From Pipra filicauda (Eukaryota; Chordata; Aves; Passeriformes; Pipridae), in assembly GCF_003945595.2 (NCBI RefSeq), contig NW_024104357.1:744001-808000 (forward strand): DNA of 64,000 nucleotides, in the 5' to 3' direction. The position numbers were made by a program, and so were the translations under genes. Shown in pieces: positions 1 to 22,500 of the stretch. The stretch's first letter is position 1. Each line of letters starts with the position of its first letter. Below the pieces are notes generated by a model. That model worked only from the letters and a program-made list of their open reading frames with translations. It was not told the DNA's origin and did no database searches.

Positions 1-7616
<7,616 letters not shown>

Positions 7617-7737
7617 CTTCTTCAGCCTTTATTTCTCACACTCCACTGGTGAAGAAAACCTGCCAACAAAAGGGAAGAAAAATAAGTTTCAGTATCACTT
7701 TCTCCTCTTTAAAAAAACAAAACGAAATCCCCCACAA

Positions 7738-7759
7738 ATATATATATATATATATATAT
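7738..7759. repeat. (TA)n microsatellite
   Basis: About 11 uninterrupted TA units in intron 1, some 80 bp upstream (minus sense) of the GNB4 exon 2 acceptor. Confidence 0.95.
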
Positions 7760-10700
7760 TTATCCTGCCTTTGGAAAGGCTTCCAAATAGATATTCCTGT
7801 TAGTACACTGTCTTTAATGAATTTGGCAAGACTTAAATGATTTCAATCCCTGAATTACCATGAAAAGTAGAATTAAGTGAAGTCTATTTTGAATATAGAA
7901 GCAACTGTCAACAGAACCACCCACTGTACTTTAAGAACCTGTTTTGTAGCAGGGCTCTGCTCACCCGCCCGCAAACTCCGTCACAAATTCTGTGCCCCAA
8001 GATGGCAACAGAGAGCAAAGGCTGCAGGTCCCCTCAACATTCACCTCTGGGCTCAACGGGGGTGTGATACAGGCACCTTGCACAGCACAGCCAGGGTAGG
8101 CTTGGTTTTAATTACAGACAAAATTTCTGAATCATTGACTACAGCTGAAATAGCAGGTTTTCTCCAATTTTTTCCATATTTTCCCTGGGCAAGGCACAAT
8201 GATGTTTTCATTTCAAAGGCCCCCATGCAGTGAGAAGGGATAGCAATGCCTGAACCATCCCTAAAAGCATCCTCGTGCTGATACAGCCTTCAGCTGCCTA
8301 AAGCAGTTCTCATCTGACTGAGGACTCAAAGCAACCTCAACAAGAAGATCAATTAACAGTAAGACTTCATGCAGGCACACTTTCAGGTTAGTGATTTTTT
8401 TTTTCAAATCAGATTTTGCATCGGATTTTTTTCAGCATGTCGAACAAAGTTTCCTCAGATCAATTTTCCTCTTTATTTCCAGCACAGCAGTGCAACCACT
8501 ACAGAGACCTCTGAAGTCTGTTCACACACATGGGGACTTCAATATCCTTGCAGTGAAAGGAACATCAGAAAGTAACTTGCTCACAAACAAGCCAGGCACC
8601 TATTTGTAATCTTTTCATGACTGGAAAAGCACACCAGAAAGGTGATGGTGGTGGCCCCATGACATTATCTAAAAAGCCAAACCACTTCTAGCTTACAGAA
8701 GAAGAAAGACAAAAGTTTGTGAGTATTGCTCAAAAAATGAAAATTGAGGAAGGAAGGAAAAGAAGCGTGAAGAAAAACCCATTCAAAACATTATTTTATG
8801 CTTCTTATTTAGTCCACTGAAAAATGGCCAAAAAACAGAGGAAGAAGGGTCACAGAGTGTCTGGGAAGTTGTAGGGAAACCCTTTATTAGGTCTAGATCC
8901 TGGTTCTTTGTAGTCCAATAGTGATGTGCTCTAAAAGACTGACTCTGAAAGCTTTTCTCCATCTATAAAACACAACACTTCATAGATTGAAAAGAGTGAG
9001 AAGTTTTGGCTCAAAGCAATTTACTAACAAGATAAACACCCCTGGATTAACACCTTAAACAAGTGTTTGAGAGCTAAAAAATTTCTGGCTACTCAAGAAG
9101 AAAAGTATCTTCATTAATTATCCATCTACTCCTTTTATCAATCTGAACCTCGTGCTTCACTGCAAAGTCCATTTCAGAACAAACTCACAAACATACATAA
9201 GTTGGATCATCTCCAGATCAAAATAAATCCAAACCAGTAACAGAAGTGGTGACTTAGGTCTAACTAATATTTCCAGCTGTATGTAAACAAACTATGAGGT
9301 TTTCCTTCCTTAAACCTGTGCTCAGTTCAACTACAAAGACGTAATTCACATGTGAATATCAGACTACTTCATTTACTATCCTGTTCCTATTTCAGATGCC
9401 TAAACTACTTAACATGACTTAATGCATAGTAGGTATAACACAGAAGTCATCAGCACTCATGTCTGATTTTAAAAATTAAGCATTAAAAACATCCCTTTAG
9501 GATGTACATTTAATCATATACTTTTAAAGTCTATCAGTTTAATTACAATCTTAATGCATTTAATGGGTATACCTCTATGAAATATAGCCCCATTTTCAGT
9601 TCTGACTGTGTCAAATTAATCCTCTCATTGTGATTTTCCTTTTTTTATCTAGAATCTATTCAAAGGTAACACAGACAAAACAATGGTCTCAAAGGTCTTA
9701 AGCCAGCCAGCCGTGCTGCCTGCCAATGTTTAGTAGTCTTGTGTGCTATTTTTAACAGAAGATAAAGATTCCTAACAGAGAAGTTGATGTGTCTCTATTT
9801 TTCTGAGAAGGGAAGTCAGCCTCTGCCCTGTAATGTGCCACACACTTGAGTGCTCTGTAAACAGTCACTTCAATACAGAGAATTATTGATCATAAAGTCA
9901 GTGACACTATTCACACCTGGAAGCATGCACGGCCAGTCACAGCCACCTAAAGTCATCAGGGGGTTTTTTATTCATAGGTAAAACCGTGAGCATATTAGGA
10001 AATGAGCTGTAGCACTGCACTGGCACTCGAAGTCCATCAATGACCACCCTGCACTTCAACCACAAAGTCGCTGTTAGGGACTTTAATGTCACTTTAATGT
10101 ATCAGCTCTGTTCACCATTAATGCCATTCCTGCACCAGCAGCTACACGGCTTTAAACTGTGTTACACTTCTCCAAGTTTCTACATGGACAAAATCCAGCT
10201 CCAGAAGCCTTCTCACCCACCCACACACGTTTAGCTATAATTCTGAAGCAAATAAAAGGACAATGATCTTCCATATTTTTTGAAAGATATATTTTTTTTG
10301 GTAGTGGAAAAGCCCTAGTAGCACCACTATGTTTTAAATCTGCAAGGCCTTAGCATTACTGCTCAGCAGAAACATGTCAGTGGTTCAAGGTCAAGCCATA
10401 CCTCAGTGAACAGAACGGCCTTCAAGCCAGCACACATTCCCGCAAAATCCAGGTTTCTTTTAGAACTGGATTACTCCAGCTTTAAGCATTAAAGTTCCTT
10501 TCCAGTATGCAGCAGCTGAACAGCAAGCTCTGAGATATTCTTAAGCTATGTATAAACACCAGGATACTACAGTAAACAAACTAAGTGCACAGTTTAACTA
10601 TTAAATTGAAGCGCATCCAACGCTGTTGCACCGGCTGGCGGCAGCTCCCGATGGCCTCTGTGTTCAGATCATCCCCCACCATGAAGTATTTAGCAGAACT

Positions 10701-11917
10701 GGGACTAAGATGCTTCCACTTGGGATTTTTACTTTTTTCTTTTTTTTAGTACTACTTTGATGTGCCCACAGGAAAGTACAGAAATTGAGTGGGTAGGGAG
10801 GAAGCTCTCACAGATGCCTTTGAGATTCACACTAACCCTGCAAGCAGCGTCTCCAAATTCCTGTCAAACTCCCGACTGATGTCAGCAGAATCACGACAGC
10901 AACACAGGAAGATAAAACACCTGCTTGGATGCCTGGCACTTGTGGATACATCTGTGTCTGTTTTAATACTTCTGACGCTACAGTGATATGGTTGAAGATG
11001 TAGTTATGTCCATAGATCGTTGGCTAGACTAGATTTACTTGCTGTATGTTTTTAAGTGTATCAGTGAAGCACAGCAAGAATTCAGACCTGAGATGCCTGG
11101 TAGCACTGGCCAAGCAGAGGCTACATCCTATAAACCTGTCCTCAGTGCAGAGAAGCAGGTCATCACCACAACCTCGAAGTGTGCTATTTTCCAGTGCTAT
11201 GAGGCATCAGATAAACAACTTGGTTTTTATCAGATTAAATGCTGGGACTGCTTTTGCAGGGCTTACAGGGATTGCCAAGAACGGAGGTCATCTCTATATT
11301 GCAATTTTTTCCTCATACAAATTACTGAAAACCTCAGTGGATTCAACAAGTGTTGTACTAGGTTACAAAAGACACATGCCTGTTCGTTCTCCCCTCCAGG
11401 AAGATCAAAATACTACAGCCAGGAAGGAGCACAGCCTCACAGCCTGGAAAAAAATCTTTATTCCAAACATGAATTTCCCCAGGAGCCCTCAATCATGTAC
11501 ACAGCAAAGCCACCAGCTCTTCTACCTGTATGGGCAGGAGTGAGGCTTCCTCCTGCCACCTCAGGACACTGGGGTAATGTAATGCCTACCTCCCTGACTT
11601 ATTCATATTTTTAATAAATGTTGAGTCAGAGAAAAAATACTCTGACTTCCCTTAGATGCAGATCCCTAGTGTTATCTGCTTTTCAGCATTCAGAGGTAGG
11701 ACCTCTGATAAAGAAGCCAGATGCTTCTCTCCAAATGCAATTCATGATGTGCACGATGAACAGCATCACCTGCTGTGGCAGGGAGGCCTTGAGGGGACGA
11801 GCAACAGGAAGGGGAAAAACTTTTTAAAACCTTTGGTAGCTGGGGGTGTACCACGGCAGGACACCCAAGGCATCAGGAAAGGGGGTGAAGGACACGAGAT
11901 GATTCCATCAGAAGCAA

Positions 11918-12013
11918 CAATACAGGGAGCACTAACCACTGTGTAGCCAAGGCAGTAAATCTCTGCAATACAGGGAGCACTAACCACTGTGTAGCCAAGG
12001 CAGCACATCTCTG
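11918..12013. repeat. 48-bp tandem duplication, 2 copies
   Basis: Copies at 11918-11965 and 11966-12013 start CAATACAGGGAGCACTAACC and differ at only two positions in the GGCAGYAMATCTCTG end. This is a recent tandem duplication in GNB4 intron 1. Because 48 is a multiple of 3, a minus-strand reading frame shows a repeated 16-residue block, but I see no sign that it is coding. Confidence 0.95.
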
Positions 12014-13076
12014 CCCTCAGCCATTTGCAGGCTGAACTGTCCCTCAGTGCAATTTCTCCTCAGTGGACTTGTACAAGTGAATTTACTGATACCAAAACAA
12101 AGTGCCTCCCGAGGCAAAATAATTAACTAAGTCAGATTCCACTGCATATCTAGTGTCAAGAAAGCCAGTGGTAGTCTTGAATGCTCCACAGATAAATTAC
12201 CCCTTGCACTATTCCTGATTCAGTAGCAACACCATTTGCTAAGAGTTTAATTCTTCATTATACAGGCAGGAGGTGACAAATTACCAGTTTCTTGTCTCCA
12301 AAGTACTTTCTTTACAAACCGTGGAATCAGAACACTGTGGTTGGAAAAACACCCTTTTCTCTGTAAAAACTCACTCCAAATGTACTTGAGCTCACGCTTT
12401 GAGAAGATTCACTGAGCCCAGACCCCTGTGACATCCCAGCAGGCAGCAGGGCAGGACACAGTGCCTACACAAGCTGGGATGCAGGGAGTTCATCAGACAG
12501 GACCTGCTGACCCCATGGCACTGAGCAGAGGGCTGGCACAGGGACCAAGAGCTGATGGAGCTCTGGAAAGCCAGGAAATAGGCTGGTATTTGCAGGTTAT
12601 TCAAAGCAGAATAGCCAAGCATGTAGTGATAGGAACCTTTAGTTCTATTTCAAGTATTTCCGTCTCAGAGAAGATTACAGTTTACAAACTAAGTAATTTA
12701 TATTCTTAAAAATAAAAAAAGTATTTAAAATAACAGGTACTTTCACTTGCCTTGGCAAGCTTAGCCTATTCCCCTGTAAAATCACCATATACATAGGATG
12801 GAAAAAAAATTACTAGAGAAGTGTAAATATGCCCCTTGCCACAGCAAAGGATTACTATTTTCGTGTCAAATATATAGAGATTAAAGGGACTGCAGAAAGT
12901 GTAACTAGATTCTTAAGAGCTATCAACTCAAGAGTTATTTGGGTAAGAATTTCATTCTGTACCAAAAAAATCAGTCCTTTAGAATTGAAATTAATGCTTA
13001 CCTATACATATCAACTTTAGTTTTTCAACTCATACACAGCAAGATCTCACAAGTGATCAACAGATAGCAGCAAAAA

Positions 13077-13110
13077 GAGAGGTTTCACATAACTTTTATG
13101 TGATCCTCTC
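13077..13110. repeat. Short imperfect palindrome (hairpin)
   Basis: GAGAGG (13077-13082) and TCACATAA (13085-13092) pair with TTATGTGA (13096-13103) and CCTCTC (13105-13110), leaving a CTT loop and a small TT/T internal bulge. That makes 14 paired bases. It is too short for a typical pre-miRNA and no function is known. Confidence 0.8.
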
Positions 13111-16100
13111 TACTAATGATCACACAGGTGGCTAAACATAAGGAATGCTAACTACAGCACCTTACTAATTATAGGAAAAAGACACCAAGGCATACCTCAG
13201 CTTTCTCTAAAAGGAGATATATAGTGGTAACTCACACACATTCAGGCTTTGGGCCACAAAACCTTTATATGCTGAAGTTGCTTGTGTAAATTTACCTGTT
13301 TGCCTCCTGTGAGTGCTGACAGTGTTTGCAGGGGTGGACAGTGGGGTTCTGGCTCTGAAGCTGAGCCCTGCCAGCACACACAGACCAATACTTCATGTAT
13401 TCAGGATGTGCCAAAGAAGATTTTCATAAAACACTTCTTCATTTAGTACTAAACAAGACTTTGGCAGCTTTGCCCACTCATTTATGTCTCCCCGAACCCA
13501 GGAATAGAGAATTAAAACACAGAGAGGTTTTATTTCTTGCAGCCCGAAGGCAATGGGTTTGACATATTGGAGAACGCTTCAAAATGTACAAACTTGGACA
13601 TGGCCTTATATAAAGTGAAATCTCTGCCTGCACAACAGTCACTTAAAGTAAATGCATTAATGCTGTGATGCAGTTACAGACCTTCATATAGAAACTCTTT
13701 CAGCTGGAATTTTACATAATATATTTTCTGCAGCAGAGCTGTTTGAGGACCACACACACACTCAGCTCTCCACTGAGGAAAATGAAACATGTAATGGTTT
13801 TTTTTACTTATATCTTGGCCCTATGTTGTCTCTCCTGTTTCTCAAAGAGACCTTTCCAGCTATCCATTTTCCCAAGCATCCTTTGTTCTGACTTGTAGCT
13901 GTACTGCATCAATAAACAAAGACAACAAAGCAAGGAGCTTTTATATTGGTCAACTAATACTTGAATAACAGCAGAGAGAGGCTGGGATAAGTTGAAACAC
14001 CAGTATGTAGGGGCTGTAATTGTGTCATTGGGTACCTTGCTCTTCTTCTCTCCTCTCAAACCAGTTCATCTCCTTCCTTTATCTTTAATGTATACTTTTG
14101 AGGGGTGCACTAGTTACAGAACATCTTACACATTTCAGTAGAGAATAATGATTATTAATTTTAAAATGGTTACCATTTATAAAATAACTCTGGAAATCCT
14201 AACAGAATATTTTCCCTAAGTTATTTTAATTTTGCAAAATGGAATTAATTGTCACAGTGATTTCTGAGTCCTGGGCACATGCACAGGAGAGTTCTCCCAT
14301 ATTCAGGGCCTCTGGTCTCCCCAAGAAGAAAACAGGAAGCAGCCTGGGTGTGACCTCGCTCGCTGAGGTCAGCGCTATTGTTGCACTTCTGCACATTTTG
14401 GAAGTGTTTTAAAGTGATATGTCTCCATTATAGCTTTGGTACAAAAACAGGAAATAATCAACCAACGCCTCTCGAGAGGAAGGGTATGAGCAGAACTTAC
14501 TTAAACACCCATTTCTCCAACAGACACCGTCCCCAGTTTTAAGGAACTGATGCGAGTGTGTGCTCAAAATTGAATGTACAGCTGGAAAGGAGAGGCCACA
14601 AGACAGACTCACAAGCAAACAATGAATCAGTGGGATTTGAGAGTGTGTTCCCTCTTCGTGTGACCACATGCCCCCTGCAGTTACATCAGGAACACAACCC
14701 CACCCACCAACTGGGTGGCAGAAGCAGTTTCAAGACAACAAGATTGCTCCTTCCTTCCTTGGCCAAAACACCTCATACCTACACATCACAAACATAAATA
14801 TGTGCCATTTGACACACATGTAGCTACTCAGCTGGTGATTTTAGTATGACTTTGAAACAAAGACTGCCACATCAAAACACTTCCATTTACCACAATAACT
14901 CCTTGGTGCTGTGAACAGAAGTCATTTCAGTGAGACAAATACAAACATCTGTGTTCACCTTCAGACTTCAGTGCTGTAAGGATCAACCTCTGGTGTGTTT
15001 CAGTCACAGAGCTGGGTTTGATGACTGGTTTTATTACGGTTGCCATGGAAGACAAACAGACCGACAAATACTGACCTTGTTAACAGCAGTCACAAAACAG
15101 ACAAAGGAAATCACAGTTGAGAAGTTTGAGTGAAATAATTCTTAAGTTTGCTAGCAAAAAACCATCAGTAACTTTAGACTTTTACCCTTCTTTATGCAGT
15201 AGGCCGACATTTCATGAGACTAGTGTCTGAAGCTCAGAGATTTGAGAGTTTATTTCTAAAACCCAACTGAAAGTCTAAGCCAAGTACATTCATAAAACAT
15301 ATAGAAAGCCCCTACTCTTCTTTGCCCACACACACTAGATTCTAGAAGAAAAACACAAGAAATTCAGTGATGAGCACAAGGCTGAAAAAAGCACAGGAAG
15401 GAAGGCATTTTTAAGTCATGAATATTTCACAGTCCAAAAGAGTGATTTTTCCAAAATTAACATTTTTGCATCTTATCCTCATTATGTTTGTTTCCAGGTC
15501 AAAATGTTTTGGTACATAAGCACAGATTTATTTTTATCACACTCCCTGCAAACAGAACTTCATGTGAAATTCAAACTGTCTTCAGCGACTATAATGATTC
15601 GCCAGTAAAAACTTGGTTCGCTGACCTCAGGACACATCACTGAACAAATTATTAATGGTTTTGCAATTCAAATCATCTAAGAAGTGGCAAGAAAGATCTT
15701 AATGAAGCAGAAAGATATAACCCTAAGTAAGAAGACAGTGATGGTTCCAGTCCAATTTCTTCTTTGGGCACAGACAGGTGGACACACACAGGGAGTGTGC
15801 TGAGGTTTTTTGTCTCTTCAAATACCCAGCCACATCCAGAGGCTATTCTAACATTTTACTAGGAAAAATGTACTGCAGAGTGACAATTCAAAGTCATTTT
15901 GAAAGACTCTCATTTACATTAAAATCCATCTCCAAACAAGTTTGATTTTGGATTTTTTTAGGGGCCAGCACATTGGTATTTACTGAAGTGGCATCATGGA
16001 GGGCCAAGCAGAGCTGTGCATATAAAATCTGGTCTGGCACCTACAGGCACAAAAGATTACTGAGGCAGCCTCCTGTTATCTGAGAGAGAGCAGACTGCAC

Positions 16101-16538
16101 AGTGTGCATAAAAGGCACCAAGCACACAGATAATTTTAGGTTTAAAGTCAATGGAGAAAATACACATTAAGAGAAACTAGTACTGTCTCCAGGAAAAGTG
16201 CCTTAATTCAACTCGGATGACTATTCACTCGACTGCAACAATTTCTGGCTGACAGTCTTTGCAAGGGGAGCATTCTCACACACTTGAGGAGCAGAAAGCC
16301 CAGCAGTACCAGTTACACACACATTGTATCCTTTCAAACTCATCACCAGCTCGGGAAAAACCACGGATCTGATCTATACATAGTGCTCAGCACCCTTCCC
16401 TCCTCCTCCCCATTCAGCACCACACACACTCCCTTGGTACCGAAGCTACAGCGAGGCATTATGTGTTCACAGCACCACGCAGCTGGAACACTCAGCTGGA
16501 CTCTTTCATACGGAAACAAGGGAATAGAAGCACTTGCC

Positions 16539-16560
16539 TTTTTTTTTTTTTTTTTTTTTT
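16539..16560. repeat. T22 homopolymer
   Basis: Uninterrupted run of 22 T on the plus strand in GNB4 intron 1. I saw no recognisable retrocopy body next to it, so I do not call a processed pseudogene. Confidence 0.95.
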
Positions 16561-19500
16561 AAATACAGACTATCCAAAGATCAGATAAAACTATTTCCCT
16601 CAGGTCCAATTTTAATTTTGCTTTTGGTTCCCAATATATTTCTGGTCAATTACTTGTGATTTGAAGCCACAAGAATTAAGTTCTCTTCCAGATTAGAGTT
16701 CAAGCTACTTTAGTAGGGTTTTCTAAATACTTTTTTTGAGATACATATTGTCATAGGCCTTTAAAGAAAAACAACTATCACAAACCTCACTTTACAGAAC
16801 GATTAGAAATCCCATGCTACAAAGTAAAAACCCTATGTACTGGTTTTTTCACCCCTACTAATGCAAGAATGAGATTAAGAGTACATGGGCTATTTAACTA
16901 CTTCAGGTACAACTTGTGATGAGATGGATGTATCTAACCTATACTCTTCTGAATTGTTTTTGATGTTTCTCAAGCAGTAAGCAGTAATGCCTGTTTTCAA
17001 ACAGTTGCTTTTTAAAGATACTACATCCAATATTTAGGAAACATGTTAAGGAAATAAGGAGCACTAGGTTCCTAACTATCTCCACACTTGCAGGGTTCTC
17101 AAAATAAAGGCTGTCTTTGTAGCGAGAGTAATTTTTAACTGGCCATAATTGAGAAATTAGCCACCTGCCTACTGGAAAGAAAGTAACCCTAGATGAAGTT
17201 TCCAACAGAACAGGGTAAAAGAGAAACAAAATGCTGCTGCTAAGTACAATATTCCCATCTATAGCAGTCTTCCACAAAGGATCACTTTTTTATTTTTTAA
17301 TGAAAACTTTTTTATGAAAGCATGATGCTCACTAGCCTATAAATAGCAGTATTCCCCTGTGGAGACAAAGCCTAAGGTTACAGACAGGAATAATCAACCA
17401 GGTACCATGGCCTCAAGAGAGCCCATGGCTCCAAAAACCTGCTTTGCTGCAGGATATCTTTCCAGTCCACTGGAACTGCTGTTCTTGTAAGTGCTTCCCA
17501 GTACGTCCGTGACAGTGAGAGGGGTCAAGAGCAGCTCAGCTGAGTGCATCATCTCAGCCTTCACCACAGACCAGACACTGTTCTTGGAAGACTTTTGGTT
17601 TTGGTGTTTGAGATATGCATACTACCATTTTTGGAGTTTTTCTCAGCGGTGGTGACTGAAAGATTAGTAAAAATGGCTAAGCAGTCTTGACCTCCTGCTT
17701 CCAGAAGCTACGAGCAAAGCACAGTGGTACCTGACTCAGTGAGAAGGCAAACATTAGCCACAGCTCTGAAACCCACCGGCAATTTAAGTGTTTGCTGAGG
17801 CTGTTGGCCTTTCAGCTGTCACCCTGTCCAAGTTACCAGGAAGGGCTATAGCCAGGTTTCTGTAGAGATTGAGAAGAGAAAATTGCTCAAGCTTCTGAAG
17901 CAGCATCACGAGCAAAAGCCAACTTTCTTCACTCCGTCCCTTTCCAATGCATGTATTTGGCTTTTGATGCCCATCAGGCTGCATTTGTAATGAAGTCTAA
18001 TAGATGAGCAGGAAAAAACCCCTTAATGACTTCCCGTCTCCGGCTACTCTACCTTTTTCCCAAAGTGTGGAGAACAGCAGCTAAGCACTCACATCATTAA
18101 ATACTCCTTTACAGTCCATTTAGTTTGGTCTTAAATTTTATTTTTATTCTGCTGTACAAAAATAAAGAAACAACCTGGCTCCCTCTTTTGGGCTGCTTCC
18201 AAGACAAGAGAGGAGTTTTCCCTTTTCCGTTCCATATCTTAGAAATTAAGATTGTGCTTGTAGCACCTGAAATCATAGTTTTACTTCCTGGCTACCTCAT
18301 TCTCCACACTTTGGAGTGGTTTTGTATTCAGACAGTTTGTATCCAAACTACTCGAAAGAGCACTGGAGAAGTTTCTTGCCCCACAAGCATCAGGAAGATT
18401 AAAAAGGAGCATTTAATATCCTATAAAATGCTGAAACACTTCCCTGTGGACCACCACTCTTCTCCCCTGAGATTGTCAGGAGCACCCCCACTCCTGCTGT
18501 GTCCTTCCTACCATTCCAATGGAGGGAAAATGGTACTAACATCATTATTTGTTTCTTGACATTCTAGGGCATCTGGACTTAATGCTGTCATGGAAACTTT
18601 GCTGTGCTATTTCTGAACTCTGCCTAACGTTGAGATTGCAACAAAACTCAATCAGATCTTCTACCACCTCCCCTTCCCATCAGCACCATGCACATGCAAA
18701 GGAAAGGGTTCCACTTTGCATTCTTAAGAGCAGTACAACATAAATACATGTGCCTAAATCTAATTTATAATTGGGGGGGGAAGCTTTTATACAATAAAAC
18801 TATCTAAAAGCTGGCATACCCCAAATTACTAATTTTTTAGTACTCTGACAGTACATTGCACTGTCAAAGCTGTACGTCAGATCATCAAAAGTTATCAAAA
18901 TCATTAGATACACACAGAGGCTCTAAAATTAGTGTGTGAAATCAGATTTTGACAAACATAGCTTCTGTATATGGAATTTGAATACTTTTTTCAGCTCAAT
19001 AACAACTAAGCCCAACTTAAATCAAGAATCTGTAGGAAGAAAAATGTCTTCCTATTCCAAACTAGGAATAAAATTGGTTTGCATGAACAATCACTTAAAG
19101 CAATCAATCATGATTGCAAAGGGTCACCAGAAAAATACTCAGATCAAATAGTTCTTTTAAACAAACCAATTTTAAATACCATGTGTGTTTCAACAATAGA
19201 TCATAAAAAAGCATCTTTAATTTTAATGCAAGACTTTAGATGTGTATAGATACCACACAAACTGCATTTTAATATATTAACAGAAAATTACACAGGTGCA
19301 ATTTATGCTAATTACCATATTAAAAATAAATAAATAACCAAATAAACACATATAGGGCAGCAAAAGCATATACAAAAATTAATCCAACAAGAATTAAATC
19401 ATCAAGTTATCCTGAAACTGCTTGGGTGCTCTGTGCTGACCACCTGAACCAATAAGTGCACGATGGAAACAAACTAGGCAGGTCCAAAACTTCCCACTCC

Positions 19501-22500
19501 TGACTGTGAGGAGGTGATTTGTTCTTGTAAAGCTGCCAAGCCTGTCACCGAGAGCAGCTCCAAGACCTTCAATCTCATTTAAGAAGCACATTCAATCATG
19601 GGATTGATCTGATGATTTCATTTTGTTCCCCTCCCTCCCCATTTGAAAATTAAAATCTTATAATTTTAAATTTAACATTACTCAGCTCTTTTAATGTTTC
19701 AAAACAGTGGGATTCACAATGACTCAAACACTTGGCTTACAATGAAAATCCATATGATTAATATTTGTTTGAGATCCAACATAAGAAGGAGGGGGAAACT
19801 ACAGTTTCTGCAAACTGGCAAACCTATTCTGCCCCTAAACAACTAATTTTATGTAATTGGTGAAAAGTTAAAAGTGCCTTGTGCTCTTCAATACAATCAG
19901 GCATTTCTATCTTTCCCCTTCTTTCCAGCTGAAGTCCTTTCAGAAGGTAACAGATTGCAAGAGTTACAGTAACCGAATAAAAATTTGGATTACTGTATGT
20001 CAGCATTTCACTTACTTTTGGAAGCTGAGACATCGTAAGGGAAACGAACGCCAGTGAACTGCACAACCATTTGCTAGCAAATGTCCATCTATATTTGTAT
20101 TAATTCTCTCTTTCACCAACCTCCAGCCCAGTTCTCACTATGGTATTTCCCACACTAACTACAGCGATTCACCACAATCAGCAGCACATCGAGTGTCATT
20201 GATGGCACCCGAGCCGACGTTCTTTCAAAGCATTAAGAAGTTCCCCCTTGGTTTTTTGTTTCAGGCTCTCTGCAAAGACAGTTTGGTTGTTCGAACGCTG
20301 CTGAACACATGAACCCAAGCCTAAGCCTAAACAGCACCATCTTTTTAATTAAAGCTGCAGCTTTGTGCAGCACTGCCTCGTGTTATCTAGAAAGCTCCAT
20401 GAGCTCCCTGCACCAGTATCAGGTACCAAACTACAGCCTTGAGAGAACAGCACACAGTCAACGTTTTTGGTGATCATTTGCTTTAGCTCTGTTTCGAATC
20501 TTTCACATAAATTCTATTACAAAACTCTAAGTTGCAAAACACAGAAGTTTCATACAAGGACAAAACAATAACAACTAAATTTAATTACACACTTCGGAAG
20601 ATGAAGTAAGTGACAGGTCTGCATCTAATTAGAGGAGAGAAAAATTTTGGTGGAACTTAAAAAATATTTTCTTGATTGGCAATACTCTGCATACTTTCTA
20701 AACAGCCAGTTCTGGGCTCTTGGGAGCTGCATTAATCTGAGCATTGATATTCCCAGACAGTATTAAGTACAAAACACAATCACTGCATTATCACTGTCCC
20801 TAAGTATTTACATTCCAGGAGCATGCACTGCATGTCAAGTTCAGAGATTCTGAATTTCTTACTAGTTTGATAACACATTTTAAAGAGACACCTCAGATAT
20901 AAAAAAAAAAATAAATCAAATTACCATCTTCAGTGACACAATAGTCATAAATTAAGACTCTGGCAGAGAAAACAGTGACTGAGGAAGATCACCACTTCTC
21001 TACATATTGTGGGGGGTTTTTTGTATTTTTATTTCTTCAAAATCTTATATTCATAAATTTTGTAGCATTTTTAAAAATTCCATAATGGGCTGAGAGAGAA
21101 CTATGTGGTTTTGTAATCAAAAATATTTTTGCAAGGTTTTCCAGTCCCACATTTTTCTTTAGAAAAATTAAAATACTTGGACAAAATACACATTAAATAT
21201 AGGAGTACTCAACTAAGCAACATGAAGATACAGTTGAAACTTTCACTATCCAACATAAATATGACATTTGCAGCAAACAATTTCTTACTTAAGATCTAAA
21301 TGACCTGAGTAGTCCATCAAGACCAAACCCTCAGGAAAGAGCTAAACTAGAGAAAGAACAGCAGTTATTTGCTGTAGCACTTTTACAACACAGAATACAG
21401 AAAAAGACATCTCTATAACCTGAAACTCAGTATTTTCATGATTAACAGATGAAAGTTATTATTATAGCAGCCTTGGTTCTCAACCTATTGAATCTCTATA
21501 AGCCATCTGTATTACCCACTGTAAAAACTGCTCATTTTAAAGAAATAATAATTTAATACTGCCTATAGTTTGCCTTAGTAGACTCACAGTGAGACATGTC
21601 CATATATTTATGATCTCCCTCCTTTTCCTGGCCCCCTTCTTCCGAGATACCATCAGTCTGTTCTTTGGAAGCACAAATTAACTTCACCACAACTATGGTG
21701 CTTAAGAATCACAAACAAACATTGCAAAAACCCACTGAAGATTCTCATCCCATTAAAAGGCTTTCAGGACTACGAGAGCTTGTCATGTGGTTTGTTTCAT
21801 TTTAATTCGTTGATACAGTTATTATTCCTGCTAACATGACTTCAGATTTCCCCAACTCTAAGGAGTAATTAGAGCCACTGTAGCTGTCACTTCATTGTCA
21901 CATTAGTGACCACCTTTTACATCACTTCCCGTACTTCCAGTGGAAGTCAGCGAGCAGATTCAGGTTTTCCTCTGAACATTGATGATTTTGCAGACTCATG
22001 TTTCCTGATATTCCCACTATTTCCCATAAGAACTGCCAAAATTCCTGGATCCTATACTGATATTTAGGGAAGTATATGGAATTCTAGAAAGCACATCAAA
22101 TGGTCTTGTGGTAACTCCGTGGATGTTGCATGAGGCAACCCCTACAAACCAGAACAAGCTTGTGCTGACAACTGGCAGAGCAGGAAAAGCACCCAACTAC
22201 CACTGGGAACCCCTTCCTTCTCAGAGCAATCCCTCTGATCCCTCCCTTCGCGTTCCCAGTAGGAAACAGACAAAACATTTTTCAAAGCAGAGACCAAACT
22301 GGAACACAGAACTCCACTGAACACATAAATCCCACCACTCAGAAAACTACAGTTCTTGTCTCTCCCAACACTTTTACAGCAGGTTTTAGAGGTTGGTACC
22401 TGCCTCCTCTCTCTCTGCTCCATTTTGCCATTCTTTTCCCTCCTTTTCCCAATACTCTCTACTGAGCAGAGAACAACTACTCCCGTTACTTCAGAAACTG

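Noticed and set aside
16284..16562. T22 tract as a retrocopy poly(A) tail
   Set aside because: No recognisable cDNA body or target-site duplication next to it.
18125..18559. 144-codon plus-strand frame in GNB4 intron 1
   Set aside because: Residue composition looks like translated AT-rich non-coding sequence and no domain is seen.
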